DNA from: DATHZQ01 sp965216945
GTDB lineage: Bacteria > Actinomycetota > Acidimicrobiia > Spongiisociales > UBA5794
Assembly: GCA_965216945.1 (NCBI GenBank)
Contig: CBDCGU010000003.1
Coordinates: forward strand, 496,001 to 560,000
Reading direction: 5' to 3'
Length of the DNA: 64,000 nucleotides
A program made the translations under genes and the position numbers. This document shows, piece by piece, positions 33,446 to 42,320 of this stretch (positions within the stretch are counted from its first letter, which is position 1; every line of letters starts with the position of its first letter). The notes under the pieces are model-generated. The model did not search any database. It saw only the letters and a list, made by a program, of their open reading frames with translations, and had not been told where the DNA came from.

Positions 33446-33658
33446 TCACCGCCCGCTGCGACCGGGCAACCACTCTCCCCGCAGCAGGCTGAACAGCAGC
33501 AGATCGTGATAGCTGTTTCGCCAGTGCCCGGCCTGACGTAGCAGGCCCTCCTGCGTGAAGCCGAGTTTCTCGAGCACCTCGCGTAGGACGAGCCGATCTG
33601 TCCGCAGCCTGGGCATCGTCGAGAAATCGAATCCTCCACGACCGACCGGATCGCTCAT
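33446..33658 (-). pseudogene. GNAT (RimJ/RimL-type) acetyltransferase with internal deletion
   Basis: The 70-residue product joins two ends of an acetyltransferase. MPRLRTDRLVLRE is the conserved first strand, and it is followed directly by VLEKLGFTQEGLLRQAGHWR and NSYHDLLLFSLLRGEW, which are the last helix and strands of RimJ/RimL proteins. The central 110-120 residues, including the acetyl-CoA loop, are missing, yet the reading frame is kept. The start overlaps the stop of the methyltransferase gene (ATGA), so it is still positioned for coupled translation. Confidence 0.7.
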
Positions 33659-35187
33659 TGAAACTCCGCCGGATCGATCTCACGGCGGCGCCTCGCCATG
33701 AAGTCCTGCAGCTCGGCATCGACTGCGTCATCGAGTCCCGGGTCCTCCCATCGTTCGAGCAGCTCCTTCCACGCGGCGTTGGCCCGCACCGCGACGTCGT
33801 GCGACCCGCCGGCGCGCCATTGCTCGAACGAGTCGTGGTCGAAGAAGTCGGTGCGGTGGAACGCCTCACGGAATCGCCCCATCGTGTGTGCGGTGCCGAG
33901 ATGGTGGCCGCCCGGGGGCACGTCACGGAGCACGGCCTCGAGGGCCCACTCGTCATCGTCCCAGCTCACGCCTTTGACCAGCCGCAGCAGGATGCCAAGC
34001 AGCTCGAGGTCGAGCGCAAACTTCTCGTACGAGGTGGTGAGGCCGTTCTCCATCCATCCGGCGGCGTGGAGAACGAAGTTCGGCTTGCTGAGCATCGACG
34101 GCAGGAGCGACATGGCGGTTTCGATGCCGGTCTGGGCATCCGGGACCTTCGAGGACACGTAGCCGCCCGATGCTCGAAAAGGCATGTCGTAGCGAGCCGC
34201 CATCTGCGCACACAGCGACTGCGACAGCAGGCTCTCGGCGCTGCCCATCACGGGTGAGCCCGACTGCAGATCCACCGAGGCCAGGAATGGCCCGTAGACG
34301 CACGGCGCTCCCTCCCTGACTGCTTGAGCAAAGGTGAGCGTCGCCAGGGCCTCGGCGTTGGCTTGCGCCACCGTGCCGAGGATGGCGGCCGGGCCCATCG
34401 CCCCCGCCAGCACGAACGGCGTCAGCACGATCGCCTGGCCGGCCCGCACATAGCTCTTCAGCGTGCCGAGCATCCGGTCATCGAGCCGGCGCGGGCTCGA
34501 GACGTTGATGACCCCCAGCAGGACGACGTTGTGCGCAACGACGTCGGCACCGTGTGCGATCCGCGCCATGGCCACCGAGTCGTCGGCGCACAGTCCGATC
34601 GGGTAATGGCCCATCATCGGCTTCGTCCCGTACCGGAGGTGGGCATACACGATGTCGAGCGCCCGCTCGTGGAACGGCACGTCGTTGGGTGTGACGATCT
34701 CGGTGCCCTGGTTGTGCAGACGCGGCGTCGCGTTGGACATCTTGATGAAGTTGACGAGATCGGCGAGGGTGCCGCTACGCCGTCCCCCATCGAGGTCCGC
34801 CACGTACGGTGGACCGGCCACCGGCGCCAGCACCATGTGGTCGCCACCGACGATGACGTTGTTGGCCGGGTCGCGGGCAACGTGCTCGAACCGGCTCGGG
34901 GCTGCCGCGATGGCCGCCTCGACCATGCCACGGTCGAAGCGCACGACGGATTCGTCGTCGACATGCGCTCCGGCGTTGCGGAGGATGTCCAGGGACTCGT
35001 CGTCGTAGAACGCCACGCCGGCTTCCTCGAGGATCCGCATCGACACATCGTGAATGACGGCGGCCTGCTCCTCCGTGGCTACCTGGTACTGCGGCAGGGC
35101 GAACGTCGGCTGCACGGCCGACGCTGCGGCTGCATCGATGCCGGTGGAGCGCCCTCGGCGGCGTCCGCGACGGCGCGACGCCGTCAC
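33655..35187 (-). CDS. MttB-superfamily corrinoid-dependent methyltransferase (non-pyrrolysine)
   Basis: A 510-residue trimethylamine/betaine methyltransferase-like TIM barrel. Segments typical of the family are ILEEAGVAFYDDESLDILRN, NATPRLHNQGTEIVTPNDVP, KPMMGHYPIGLCADDSVAMA, MGSAESLLSQSLCAQMAARY and SKPNFVLHAAGWMENGLTTS. There is no in-frame TAG, so it belongs to the pyrrolysine-free branch that includes glycine betaine methyltransferase MtgB. The GTG at 35187 overlaps the stop of the upstream dehydrogenase gene. Such enzymes hand the methyl group to a cognate corrinoid protein, which I do not find in the window, so it may be encoded elsewhere. The substrate is probably a quaternary amine. 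Confidence 0.85.
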   Translation of the reverse strand: MTASRRRGRRRGRSTGIDAAAASAVQPTFALPQYQVATEEQAAVIHDVSMRILEEAGVAFYDDESLDILRNAGAHVDDESVVRFDRGMVEAAIAAAPSRFEHVARDPANNVIVGGDHMVLAPVAGPPYVADLDGGRRSGTLADLVNFIKMSNATPRLHNQGTEIVTPNDVPFHERALDIVYAHLRYGTKPMMGHYPIGLCADDSVAMARIAHGADVVAHNVVLLGVINVSSPRRLDDRMLGTLKSYVRAGQAIVLTPFVLAGAMGPAAILGTVAQANAEALATLTFAQAVREGAPCVYGPFLASVDLQSGSPVMGSAESLLSQSLCAQMAARYDMPFRASGGYVSSKVPDAQTGIETAMSLLPSMLSKPNFVLHAAGWMENGLTTSYEKFALDLELLGILLRLVKGVSWDDDEWALEAVLRDVPPGGHHLGTAHTMGRFREAFHRTDFFDHDSFEQWRAGGSHDVAVRANAAWKELLERWEDPGLDDAVDAELQDFMARRRREIDPAEFQ

Positions 35188-37652
35188 TGGCGCATCCGCT
35201 CCATCTGCGGATCGAAGAGGGGCTCCGTGGCGACGGTCGCCACATGCGCCTCGTCGAAGTACTCGATGACGACCTCGGTACCGGGCTCGCTCAGCGGGGT
35301 CGGCAGGTAGGCATAGGCGATGTACGCGCCGACGCTGTAGCCCATGTTGCCGCTGGTGACGTGACCCACGCAGCGACCGTCGTGGAGCACCGGCTCGTAG
35401 CCGAGCGGCGTCGCTCCGCCCAGAGGGAGCGTCAGACACGCCAGGGTCCGGGAGGGCGTTTGCTGTTTCAGCCCCACCGCGGCGTCGCGGCCGATGAATT
35501 CACCCTTGGCCGTCTTCACGGTCCATCCCAGCGCGGCCTCGTAGGGGTTGTACTCGGTGTGGACATCCGCACCCCACAGCCGGTAGCCCTTCTCCAGCCG
35601 CATCGAGTCCATGGCGCCGAGCCCGGCCAGGATCATGCCGTGCTCCTCGCCGGCAGCCCGGATCGCATCCCAAACGGGGAGGCTCGACTCCATCGGCACG
35701 TGGAGCTCCCAACCGTTCTCCCCCACATATGAGATGCGCATGGCGAGCACCCGCGCCATGGCGACGTCGATGGTCTGAGCGCTGTAGAAGGGGAATGCCT
35801 CGATCGACAGAGCGGCGTCGCTCACCGACTCGAGGATGGCGGGAGCCTTGGGACCGAAGACGCCGATGCCCGAGAAACCGTTGGATCGGTCGGTGACGAA
35901 TGCCCCGGCGCCGGCGTGGCGGCGGGCCCAGTCGAGGTCCTGTGGCAGGGTGCCCTCCCCCACGAACATCCAGAAGGTGTCCTCGGCCAGGCGAGCCACG
36001 GTGAGGTCGCGCTTGACTCCCCCGGACGGCGTCAGCCAGCAGGTGTAGACGACCTTCCCGATGGGCACGTCCATGCGGTTCGAGCAGAGGCGCTCGACGT
36101 TCGCGAGCGCGTGCGGACCCTTCACCTCGATGATGGACAGCCCGCTGAGATCCCACAGACTCGCCGCATCTCGGGTGGCGAGGTGCTCTGCCCCCTGAAT
36201 CGGAGACCAATGCATGGCGGCCCAGCGGCCCCGATCGGGTATCCGGTCGCCGTAGCGCTCGACCAGCGCCGCATTGGACTCGAACCAGTTGGGCAGCTCC
36301 ATGCCGGCGAACGGCGTGAACATCGCCCCGGCCTCCACGTGGCGGTCGTGGAACGGCGTCAGCCGGACGTTGCGTGGGTGGGTCAGCGGCTCCCTGGGAT
36401 GATGGACGTCGTAGATCTCGCGGTAGTTGGTGTTGGATACTGCGTCCACGTACTGCCGGGTCTGGGCATGCACGGGGAACCGGTGCAGATGGCACTCCCG
36501 CATGTCCCACTCCGTGTCGCCGGTCGTCATCCATTCGGCCACCGACTTGGCGACGCCTCCGGCGTGAGTGAGCCACGACGCGTTGGCCGACCACAGGCCT
36601 GCGACGACACTCGATGGCCCGATGATCGGCATCGCATCGACACTGAAGGCGAAGATGCCGTTGTAGGCATTCGAGAATTCCGGCTCTCGACCGCGCAACA
36701 TGGGGACGATCTCCTGCGCCAGCTTCCACGCATCGGTGAAGTCGGATGGCGTGAACGGCCGGAGTGCGCTCGCCCCCATCTCCGCCGGACGCACGGCTCG
36801 GGGTGCGTGGTGATACGAGCCGATGCCGAGAGCGTCCCAGTGCGACCGGTAATACATGGTCACGTCCACGTCGCGGATCAGCGGGTACCGGTTCTCGACC
36901 TCGATGCCGCCACCCGCCCACTCGGACCACTCGTCCAGGGCAGCCGTGATGGCGTACTGGTGCTCAAAGGGCGTGAGGGGCACCGCTACGCCCAGCTTCT
37001 CCGCGATGGCCGGCGACCACACGTTGGCAGCCAGCAGCACCTGCTCGCACGGGATGCGCTCCAGCGCCGGATTCGCCGTCGTCACCGCGGCGACGGCGCC
37101 ATTTGCCACCTCGATGTCCACGAGGGCGGTGTGCTCCTCGAAACGGACTCGGCCCGTTGCCGCCGACTTGCGCATGAGATCGCCGACCAGGTGATAGCCC
37201 TTGACGAGCTGGCTCTCCTCGACGAACAGGGATCCGGCAACCACGGCGTCATCGAACCACGGGATGATCTCCACGGTCTCCGCGGGACTGAGCAACCGGC
37301 TCGTCAAACCGTAGGCCTTCCCCTCGCCGTGGAGTCGCTTGAGATCGTCGAACCGCTCGGGAGTCCGTGCGACCTCCACGCCTCCGAGCGAGCAGAGGTG
37401 GAGGTGCTGATCGTCGTATTGCTCCAGCTCGGCGTAGAGACGTGCGGAGTAGGTCGCCATTCGGGTGAGGGTCTTGCTGTGGCTGGCCGCGACCACGCCT
37501 CCGGGTGCGTGGGAGGTGGAACCGGCGTTGACCGGAAGGGGCCCCTGGTCGATCACGACGATGTCGTCCCACCCGTGCTCCACCGCCAGGTGGTAGGCCG
37601 CCGCAGCTCCCACGATGCCGCCACCCACAATGACCAACCGTGCCGATGTCAT
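35184..37652 (-). CDS. Dimethylglycine dehydrogenase-like FAD/GcvT fusion protein
   Basis: An 822-residue enzyme with a DAO-type flavin domain (RLVIVGGGIVGAAAAYHLAV at 5-24), GSTSHAPGGVV with His48 at the position of the histidine that binds FAD covalently in this family, a short FAO_M-type linker around 380-430, a GcvT tetrahydrofolate domain (MHWSPIQGAEHLATRDAASL; MRLEKGYRLWGADVHTEYNP) and a GcvT C-terminal barrel. Known members oxidise dimethylglycine or sarcosine and load the carbon on tetrahydrofolate. I set the ATG at 37652. It starts a run with the methyltransferase and the GNAT remnant, all overlapping. It fills the step between a betaine demethylase and sarcosine oxidase. Confidence 0.85.
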   Translation of the reverse strand: MTSARLVIVGGGIVGAAAAYHLAVEHGWDDIVVIDQGPLPVNAGSTSHAPGGVVAASHSKTLTRMATYSARLYAELEQYDDQHLHLCSLGGVEVARTPERFDDLKRLHGEGKAYGLTSRLLSPAETVEIIPWFDDAVVAGSLFVEESQLVKGYHLVGDLMRKSAATGRVRFEEHTALVDIEVANGAVAAVTTANPALERIPCEQVLLAANVWSPAIAEKLGVAVPLTPFEHQYAITAALDEWSEWAGGGIEVENRYPLIRDVDVTMYYRSHWDALGIGSYHHAPRAVRPAEMGASALRPFTPSDFTDAWKLAQEIVPMLRGREPEFSNAYNGIFAFSVDAMPIIGPSSVVAGLWSANASWLTHAGGVAKSVAEWMTTGDTEWDMRECHLHRFPVHAQTRQYVDAVSNTNYREIYDVHHPREPLTHPRNVRLTPFHDRHVEAGAMFTPFAGMELPNWFESNAALVERYGDRIPDRGRWAAMHWSPIQGAEHLATRDAASLWDLSGLSIIEVKGPHALANVERLCSNRMDVPIGKVVYTCWLTPSGGVKRDLTVARLAEDTFWMFVGEGTLPQDLDWARRHAGAGAFVTDRSNGFSGIGVFGPKAPAILESVSDAALSIEAFPFYSAQTIDVAMARVLAMRISYVGENGWELHVPMESSLPVWDAIRAAGEEHGMILAGLGAMDSMRLEKGYRLWGADVHTEYNPYEAALGWTVKTAKGEFIGRDAAVGLKQQTPSRTLACLTLPLGGATPLGYEPVLHDGRCVGHVTSGNMGYSVGAYIAYAYLPTPLSEPGTEVVIEYFDEAHVATVATEPLFDPQMERMRQ

Positions 37653-37760
37653 CCGATCACCCCGCTCCGTGCGCCTGTGTGCGGTCGCAGGCGCCCGCAT
37701 GGTCGCGGGGCGCACCTGGGGTCGCAAGCGGTGGCGAAGTCGACACCGGGCAGGGCGGCG

Positions 37761-38936
37761 TCATGCCAGGAGTTGGTCCTCCAGCGGGTAGCGGGACAGC
37801 AGCTCGTTGCCATGCTCGCCGACGAGCCACATCTGCTCGAGCTTGACGCCCGGTCCGCCGCGGTCGGAGCCGACGAAGCTCTCGATGCACATCACCATCC
37901 CGGCCTCGACGACACCGTCGTAGCCGTGGCGGTCCCAATCCTGCCGGTAGTAGACCTTGGGGTACTCATCGGTCATGCCCACTCCGTGGGCGAGGCATGC
38001 ATAGCGATGCGGGATGAACTCGTCGTGGTGCCGGTATGCCTTGTCCGAGAGCTCCTCGAACGACAGCCCGGGGCCGAGCAATGCGGCATTGTGGGTGATC
38101 TCGGCATTGGCCCGCCGGTAGCGATCCCGTTGCGCCGCCGTCGGCGTGCCGTCGCCGACGAACCACGTGCGGGAGATGTCGGCGCAATAACCGAACGGCC
38201 CGATCATGTCGGTGTCGGAGGCAACCAGGTCGCCGTCCTGGATGGTCCGATCGGAGGCTTCCTGATACCACGGGTTCGTCCGCGGACCGGAGCAGAGCAT
38301 GCGTCCGTCGATCCAGTCGCCGTCGTTGGCGATGTTGGTCTGGTGCAGCTTCGCCCAGACTTCGTTCTCCGTCACGCCGGGTCGGAGCACACTGCGCATC
38401 GCATCCATGCCGGCCTCCGCGACGGCGATGGAATGGCGCATACAGACCAGCTCCTCTTCAGACTTGATCATGCGGGCGCGCTCCAGCAGCGGCTCGGCGT
38501 CGATCACCCGGAGTCCGGTCGCGGCGAGGGCTCGATATGCCGCTGGGTTGAGTCGCTCGACGGCGACCTTGCCGTCGCACCCCACGACGTCGACCACCTC
38601 GGCGGCGAATGGCGGGGCGTGCGTTGCGGTCTCGGGCCCGCCGTCGAACACGTTGACGTAGTGGGCAGGGCGGAACTCGTCGATCATCGGGTGTCGTGTC
38701 CGGTAGGCGCCGTGCATGATCACGAGGTCGTCGGTGACGAACAGGTAGTAGGTCGGGATGCGCGACTGGAACATCGCGTATTCGCGCCAGTCGACTGCAT
38801 ACCGCAGGTTCGCCGGGTTCACCACGATCACCATGGCGACGTCGTGGATCACCATCTGCTCCCGGATGCGCCCGAGCCGGTACGTCCGCAACGCATCGAG
38901 ATCGATATCGGGCGGCGTCAACGTCGGCACGGACAC
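37761..38936 (-). CDS. M24-fold protein, probable DddP-type DMSP lyase
   Basis: A 391-residue pita-bread-fold protein. The metal ligands are D241, D243 and D253 (in SDTDMIGPFGYCADISRTWF), H317 (in CLAHGVGM), E352 and E367. As I recall the Ruegeria DddP structure, the ligands are D295, D297, D307, H371, E406 and E421, the catalytic base is D377 and Y366 lies in the active site. Subtracting a constant 54 from every one gives exactly these residues, including D323 and Y312. Plain aminopeptidases normally lack the middle Asp of the DTD pair and this Asp after the His. DddP cleaves DMSP to dimethyl sulfide and acrylate. A creatinase- or dipeptidase-like role is the alternative, but creatinase lacks the metal site. 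Confidence 0.65.
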   Translation of the reverse strand: MSVPTLTPPDIDLDALRTYRLGRIREQMVIHDVAMVIVVNPANLRYAVDWREYAMFQSRIPTYYLFVTDDLVIMHGAYRTRHPMIDEFRPAHYVNVFDGGPETATHAPPFAAEVVDVVGCDGKVAVERLNPAAYRALAATGLRVIDAEPLLERARMIKSEEELVCMRHSIAVAEAGMDAMRSVLRPGVTENEVWAKLHQTNIANDGDWIDGRMLCSGPRTNPWYQEASDRTIQDGDLVASDTDMIGPFGYCADISRTWFVGDGTPTAAQRDRYRRANAEITHNAALLGPGLSFEELSDKAYRHHDEFIPHRYACLAHGVGMTDEYPKVYYRQDWDRHGYDGVVEAGMVMCIESFVGSDRGGPGVKLEQMWLVGEHGNELLSRYPLEDQLLA

Positions 38937-39052
38937 GGCGCCAGGCTACCGGGCCACCCCCGCTCCCGCCCCGCCATGACCGAGGTGCCCGCTGCAGAGA
39001 CATAGGTCCGTGGCGTCTCTATCGTTTGTGGTGCCGACATCCTGGGAGCCGA

Positions 39053-40105
39053 GTGTCCGCCGTCGCCGTAACACCCACCACCGACACTGCTCCCCCGCCA
39101 CGGCCTCGGTGGCAGGACACCCTCGTCTGGGTGCTCGTCGCCATCGTGACGCTCGCCGCCGCATCGGCCGTCGTGTCGTGGCGGGCCGATGACGAGCTGT
39201 ACCAACCCGACATCCTGCTGGCCGCGTTCGCAGACCTCCCCGACGACCCGGAACGCGCCCAGGCGCTGGCCGAGTGGATCGCGGAGGCGGCGATCGATGC
39301 GTTGCGCATCGAGGAGCAACTCGCCGCAGCACTGCCCTTCGGCCTCGGGGTGTTCGCCGGATCGCTGACGGAGACCCTCGAGGGCGTTGCCGCCGACGTC
39401 TCCAGCCGCCTCGTCCAGACCGAGCTGTTCGCCGACATCTGGAACGACGCCCTCGTCGCCACCCACGAGCAGTTTGCGCTGGCCGCCCAGGGTTCCGACG
39501 AGGGGCTGCTGCAACTCGACAACGGAGCGATCGCCCTCGATCTCGATGAGGCCATCCTTGCCACGTACCGGCTGATCGCCGACGCCGTTCCGGACATCCC
39601 CGAGGACAGCCTGTTCTCCCGTGTCACCGGAGTCGACACCGAAGCGGTCAAGGACTCGATCGGACGGTTCCTCGAGTGGGCCGTTCCCGACGATCTGACC
39701 GGGTTTGCATTGATCGAGTCGGAGGAGCTGGCCGGCATCCAGCGATGGGACAACCAACTCGGAATCATCCTGTGGGTCAGCTCGATCACCACGATCGCCG
39801 CCGCCGGCGTTGCGATCTGGCTCGCCGCCGAGCGGCGGATCGTGCTCGCCGCCGCCGCCGTAGCCCTCGTGGCCGGAGTGATCATCGGCATCGTCACGGT
39901 ATCGGCCGTCGAGAACGCCATCGTCACGGCCCTGCGTGAACTGCCATGGGAGGGCGGCGGTCCGTCGATCAACACCGTGCTCGACGTGTGGACGACCCTC
40001 TCCATCATCGTCGTGCTGTTCGTCGCCGGACTGGCCATCACGCCCCTCGTGGCCCGACGAGGCCCGCCGCCGGGTCGCCACGTCCCGAGCGAGCTCAGGC
40101 GCTGA
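39053..40105 (+). CDS. Membrane protein of unknown function (three spans, helical outer domain)
   Basis: A 350-residue protein with one N-terminal span (TLVWVLVAIVTLAAASAVVS), a largely helical acidic domain of about 200 residues, and three more hydrophobic segments near the end (LGIILWVSSITTIAAAGVAI, IVLAAAAVALVAGVIIGIVT, LSIIVVLFVAGLAITPLVA). The start is a GTG at 39053 behind GGGAG. No family is recognised. It is the only plus-strand gene between the DddP-like and Rieske genes and overlaps the end of the Rieske gene tail to tail by 11 bases. Confidence 0.6.
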   Translation: MSAVAVTPTTDTAPPPRPRWQDTLVWVLVAIVTLAAASAVVSWRADDELYQPDILLAAFADLPDDPERAQALAEWIAEAAIDALRIEEQLAAALPFGLGVFAGSLTETLEGVAADVSSRLVQTELFADIWNDALVATHEQFALAAQGSDEGLLQLDNGAIALDLDEAILATYRLIADAVPDIPEDSLFSRVTGVDTEAVKDSIGRFLEWAVPDDLTGFALIESEELAGIQRWDNQLGIILWVSSITTIAAAGVAIWLAAERRIVLAAAAVALVAGVIIGIVTVSAVENAIVTALRELPWEGGGPSINTVLDVWTTLSIIVVLFVAGLAITPLVARRGPPPGRHVPSELRR

Positions 40106-41336
40106 CGAACACGGGTGCCTCGCCGTCGGCGTCGCCGTCGGGAATGCGATCGATACCTACCAGGCGGTCGATCACCATGTTCTGGAACCGATGCAGCGGT
40201 TCCTCGAAGCGATAGCACATCCGGCCCGCGGCATAGTCGGTCGTGGAGATTCCCCGTTGCACACGCTCGACGATCTCGATGTCCTCCACGTTGACGTGGT
40301 CCCAGAAGGCGGCGAGCTTGTCGAGCGCACCTCGTGCGTCGCCGCTCATCTCGGTGGTGGGTGGCGTCAGGATGTACGTGTGCTCCGACGTCCGGCCCGG
40401 CCCCACCGGGAAAAGGATCATCACGAACACGTGATTCGGGAGCACCGACATCGCAACGTTGGGGAAGAGACCCATGAACCTGCCGCTGACCAGCTCATCG
40501 GACGTCAGCGAGGTGAATGGTGGCAACGCAAGCCAGGCGGGGTCGTCGGCTTGGGAGACCGGGTTCGTCATCATTCCCGTGTACATACCGGGCCCCTGAT
40601 AACGGTGGTGGTCCTCCATGCGGGAGACCTTCACGAGCTCCGGGTGCACCCACGGGAGGTGGTAGTACTCCATGAAGTTCTCGGCGATGAGCTTCCAGTT
40701 CGCCTCGATCGAGTATGTCTTTCCGCACCGGTTCACCCAGCTCGCCAGGTCATAGTTGCCGAAGCGGCCGGTGAGATCACCGAGCCAGGCCTCCAGTGCG
40801 ATCGCTTCCAGGTCCAGGTTCACGAAGAGCAGCGGACCCCATGTCGCCACACGCACGGGCAACAGCCCGTAGTCGGCCTTGTCGAAGGCCTTCACATCGC
40901 TCATGTCGAACATCGCCTGCTGGTCGACGGGGATCTCCGAGCCGGCGAACAGCGGCGTCCCCAGGCAGGCACCGTCGAGGCCGTAGGCCCAGGCGTGATA
41001 AGGACAGCGGAAACGGCCGGCCTTGAGAGTCTGGTCGTGGGTCACGAGTTGCGAACCGCGATGCCGGCAGACGTTGTGGAACGCACGCAGCTGCCCCTGT
41101 CTGTCTCGTGTGATCACGACCGAGCGGTCGCCCACGGTTCGCACGATGACGTCGCCGATGCCGGCGATCTCCTCGAGGAGTCCTACACAGACCCAGCTCG
41201 AGCGCCACAGCGTGTCCAACTCGATTCGGTGGTATTCGTCGTCGAAATAGGCCGCCGGCAGCAACGTGGACGCAAGCTCAACCGGGAGTCGGGTAGCCGC
41301 ATAGGTCTTCTCATCCGTGAAGCGCTCGCTGCCCAC
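40095..41336 (-). CDS. Rieske non-heme iron oxygenase, GbcA-like (glycine betaine/quaternary amine demethylase)
   Basis: A 413-residue oxygenase alpha subunit. The Rieske 2Fe-2S ligands are C90 and H92 (NVCRHRG) and C111 and H114 (CPYHAWAYG). The mononuclear iron site is N220-x2-E223-x2-H226-x4-H231 (AENFMEYYHLPWVHPEL), the Glu-bridged form seen in quaternary-amine oxygenases such as GbcA, CMO and CntA. The best fit is demethylation of glycine betaine to dimethylglycine. No reductase gene (gbcB-like) is in the window, so electrons must come from elsewhere. Choline, stachydrine or carnitine are other possible substrates. Confidence 0.8.
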   Translation of the reverse strand: MGSERFTDEKTYAATRLPVELASTLLPAAYFDDEYHRIELDTLWRSSWVCVGLLEEIAGIGDVIVRTVGDRSVVITRDRQGQLRAFHNVCRHRGSQLVTHDQTLKAGRFRCPYHAWAYGLDGACLGTPLFAGSEIPVDQQAMFDMSDVKAFDKADYGLLPVRVATWGPLLFVNLDLEAIALEAWLGDLTGRFGNYDLASWVNRCGKTYSIEANWKLIAENFMEYYHLPWVHPELVKVSRMEDHHRYQGPGMYTGMMTNPVSQADDPAWLALPPFTSLTSDELVSGRFMGLFPNVAMSVLPNHVFVMILFPVGPGRTSEHTYILTPPTTEMSGDARGALDKLAAFWDHVNVEDIEIVERVQRGISTTDYAAGRMCYRFEEPLHRFQNMVIDRLVGIDRIPDGDADGEAPVFVSA

Positions 41337-41483
41337 CGTCCCTCCTCGCTCGGCGTCGTCGCTGCCGAGCGTAACCGTCGCCGGTCGTGCGCCGCGGCCC
41401 TCCGCGATTGCTTGGTCGCGACCGCGTGTCCGGCTCCCGGCCGAGCGGCGGGTTCTCTACCAGGACGTCCGCCTGCCTGCGGT

Positions 41484-42320
41484 TCAATACGAGCCGTTAC
41501 CGCCGAGAATGGCGCTTGGAGTCAGTGCCATGAGTGCAATGTCGAGCGCGATGGACCGACGGTTCACGTACAGCAGATCGAGCTGCATGCGCTCCACGAA
41601 CGTCGTCTCCTCGTTGCGCAGCACCTGCCACAAGCAGGTCAGGCCGGGTCTGACGGAGTGGCGGCGGGCAGCTACGACGGGACCCAAGGCATCGACCTCC
41701 GCCGGTACGAGAGGTCGCGGGCCCACCAGCGACATGTCCCCCCGCAGAACATTGAGCAGCTGCGGGAGCTCGTCGATGTTTGCCCTGCGCAACAGCCGGC
41801 CGATCCTCGTGACCCGCGGGTCCTCGGCAGACTTGAATGCCGGCGCATCGGTGACCCTCAGGGCCAAGACGTCCGCCAGTTCGCTCATCTCCCCGAGCCT
41901 CTGATCGGCGTCGACGACCATGGAACGGAACTTGATGATCTTGAACGGACGCATGTCCAGTCCGTATCTCTCCTGCATGTAGAAGACAGGTCCACGCGAT
42001 GTCATGCGCACGGCTGTGGCGGCTGCAAGCAGGATCGGCATGAAGACCACGAGCAACACTGCTGCGATCACAACGTCGCACAGTCGTTTTGCGAGAGCCG
42101 ACAGCGTTCGCACCGCAGGCGAACGATGCGGCGACGCACCGAACCGCAGGATGCTCGGAAGCGGCCCGGCTGCGGCTCCGTCCTGGGGCGACGCCGCAAC
42201 CGAGTCGGCCGGCACCAGTCGTGCGACAGGTGTCGTCGAATACGCTCGTTGGTGACTGGTGGTCGGATAGTGATCCGTGATTGGACGCGCCAGCGCGTCA
42301 TAAGAACGTCGGGGGGTCAT
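41484..42320 (-). CDS. Undecaprenyl-phosphate sugar-1-phosphate transferase (initiating glycosyltransferase)
   Basis: A polyprenyl-phosphate sugar phosphotransferase of the WcaJ/PglC type that begins repeat-unit assembly on undecaprenyl phosphate. After a 90-residue variable tail comes one hydrophobic segment (LCDVVIAAVLLVVFMPILLA), then RGPVFYMQERYGLDMRPFKI, KFRSM, and the family signature DPRVTRIGRLLRRANIDELP followed by QLLNVLRGDMSLVGPRPL and RPGLTCLWQV. The ATG at 42320 is supported by the start of similarity; a longer frame upstream is not protein-like. It is preceded by a long structured leader. It starts the polysaccharide locus. Confidence 0.88.
   Translation of the reverse strand: MTPRRSYDALARPITDHYPTTSHQRAYSTTPVARLVPADSVAASPQDGAAAGPLPSILRFGASPHRSPAVRTLSALAKRLCDVVIAAVLLVVFMPILLAAATAVRMTSRGPVFYMQERYGLDMRPFKIIKFRSMVVDADQRLGEMSELADVLALRVTDAPAFKSAEDPRVTRIGRLLRRANIDELPQLLNVLRGDMSLVGPRPLVPAEVDALGPVVAARRHSVRPGLTCLWQVLRNEETTFVERMQLDLLYVNRRSIALDIALMALTPSAILGGNGSY

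Noticed and set aside
33655..35187. Possible pyrrolysine-containing MttB
   Set aside because: No in-frame TAG is present, so this is a pyrrolysine-free member.
37761..38936. Creatinase supplying sarcosine
   Set aside because: It would suit the context, but creatinases lack the metal ligands, and all of them are present here.
35916..39005. A plus-strand open frame of 1029 codons
   Set aside because: It lies antisense to the dimethylglycine dehydrogenase and DddP-like genes, has no domain-like sequence and shows the composition typical of the reverse strand of GC-rich genes.
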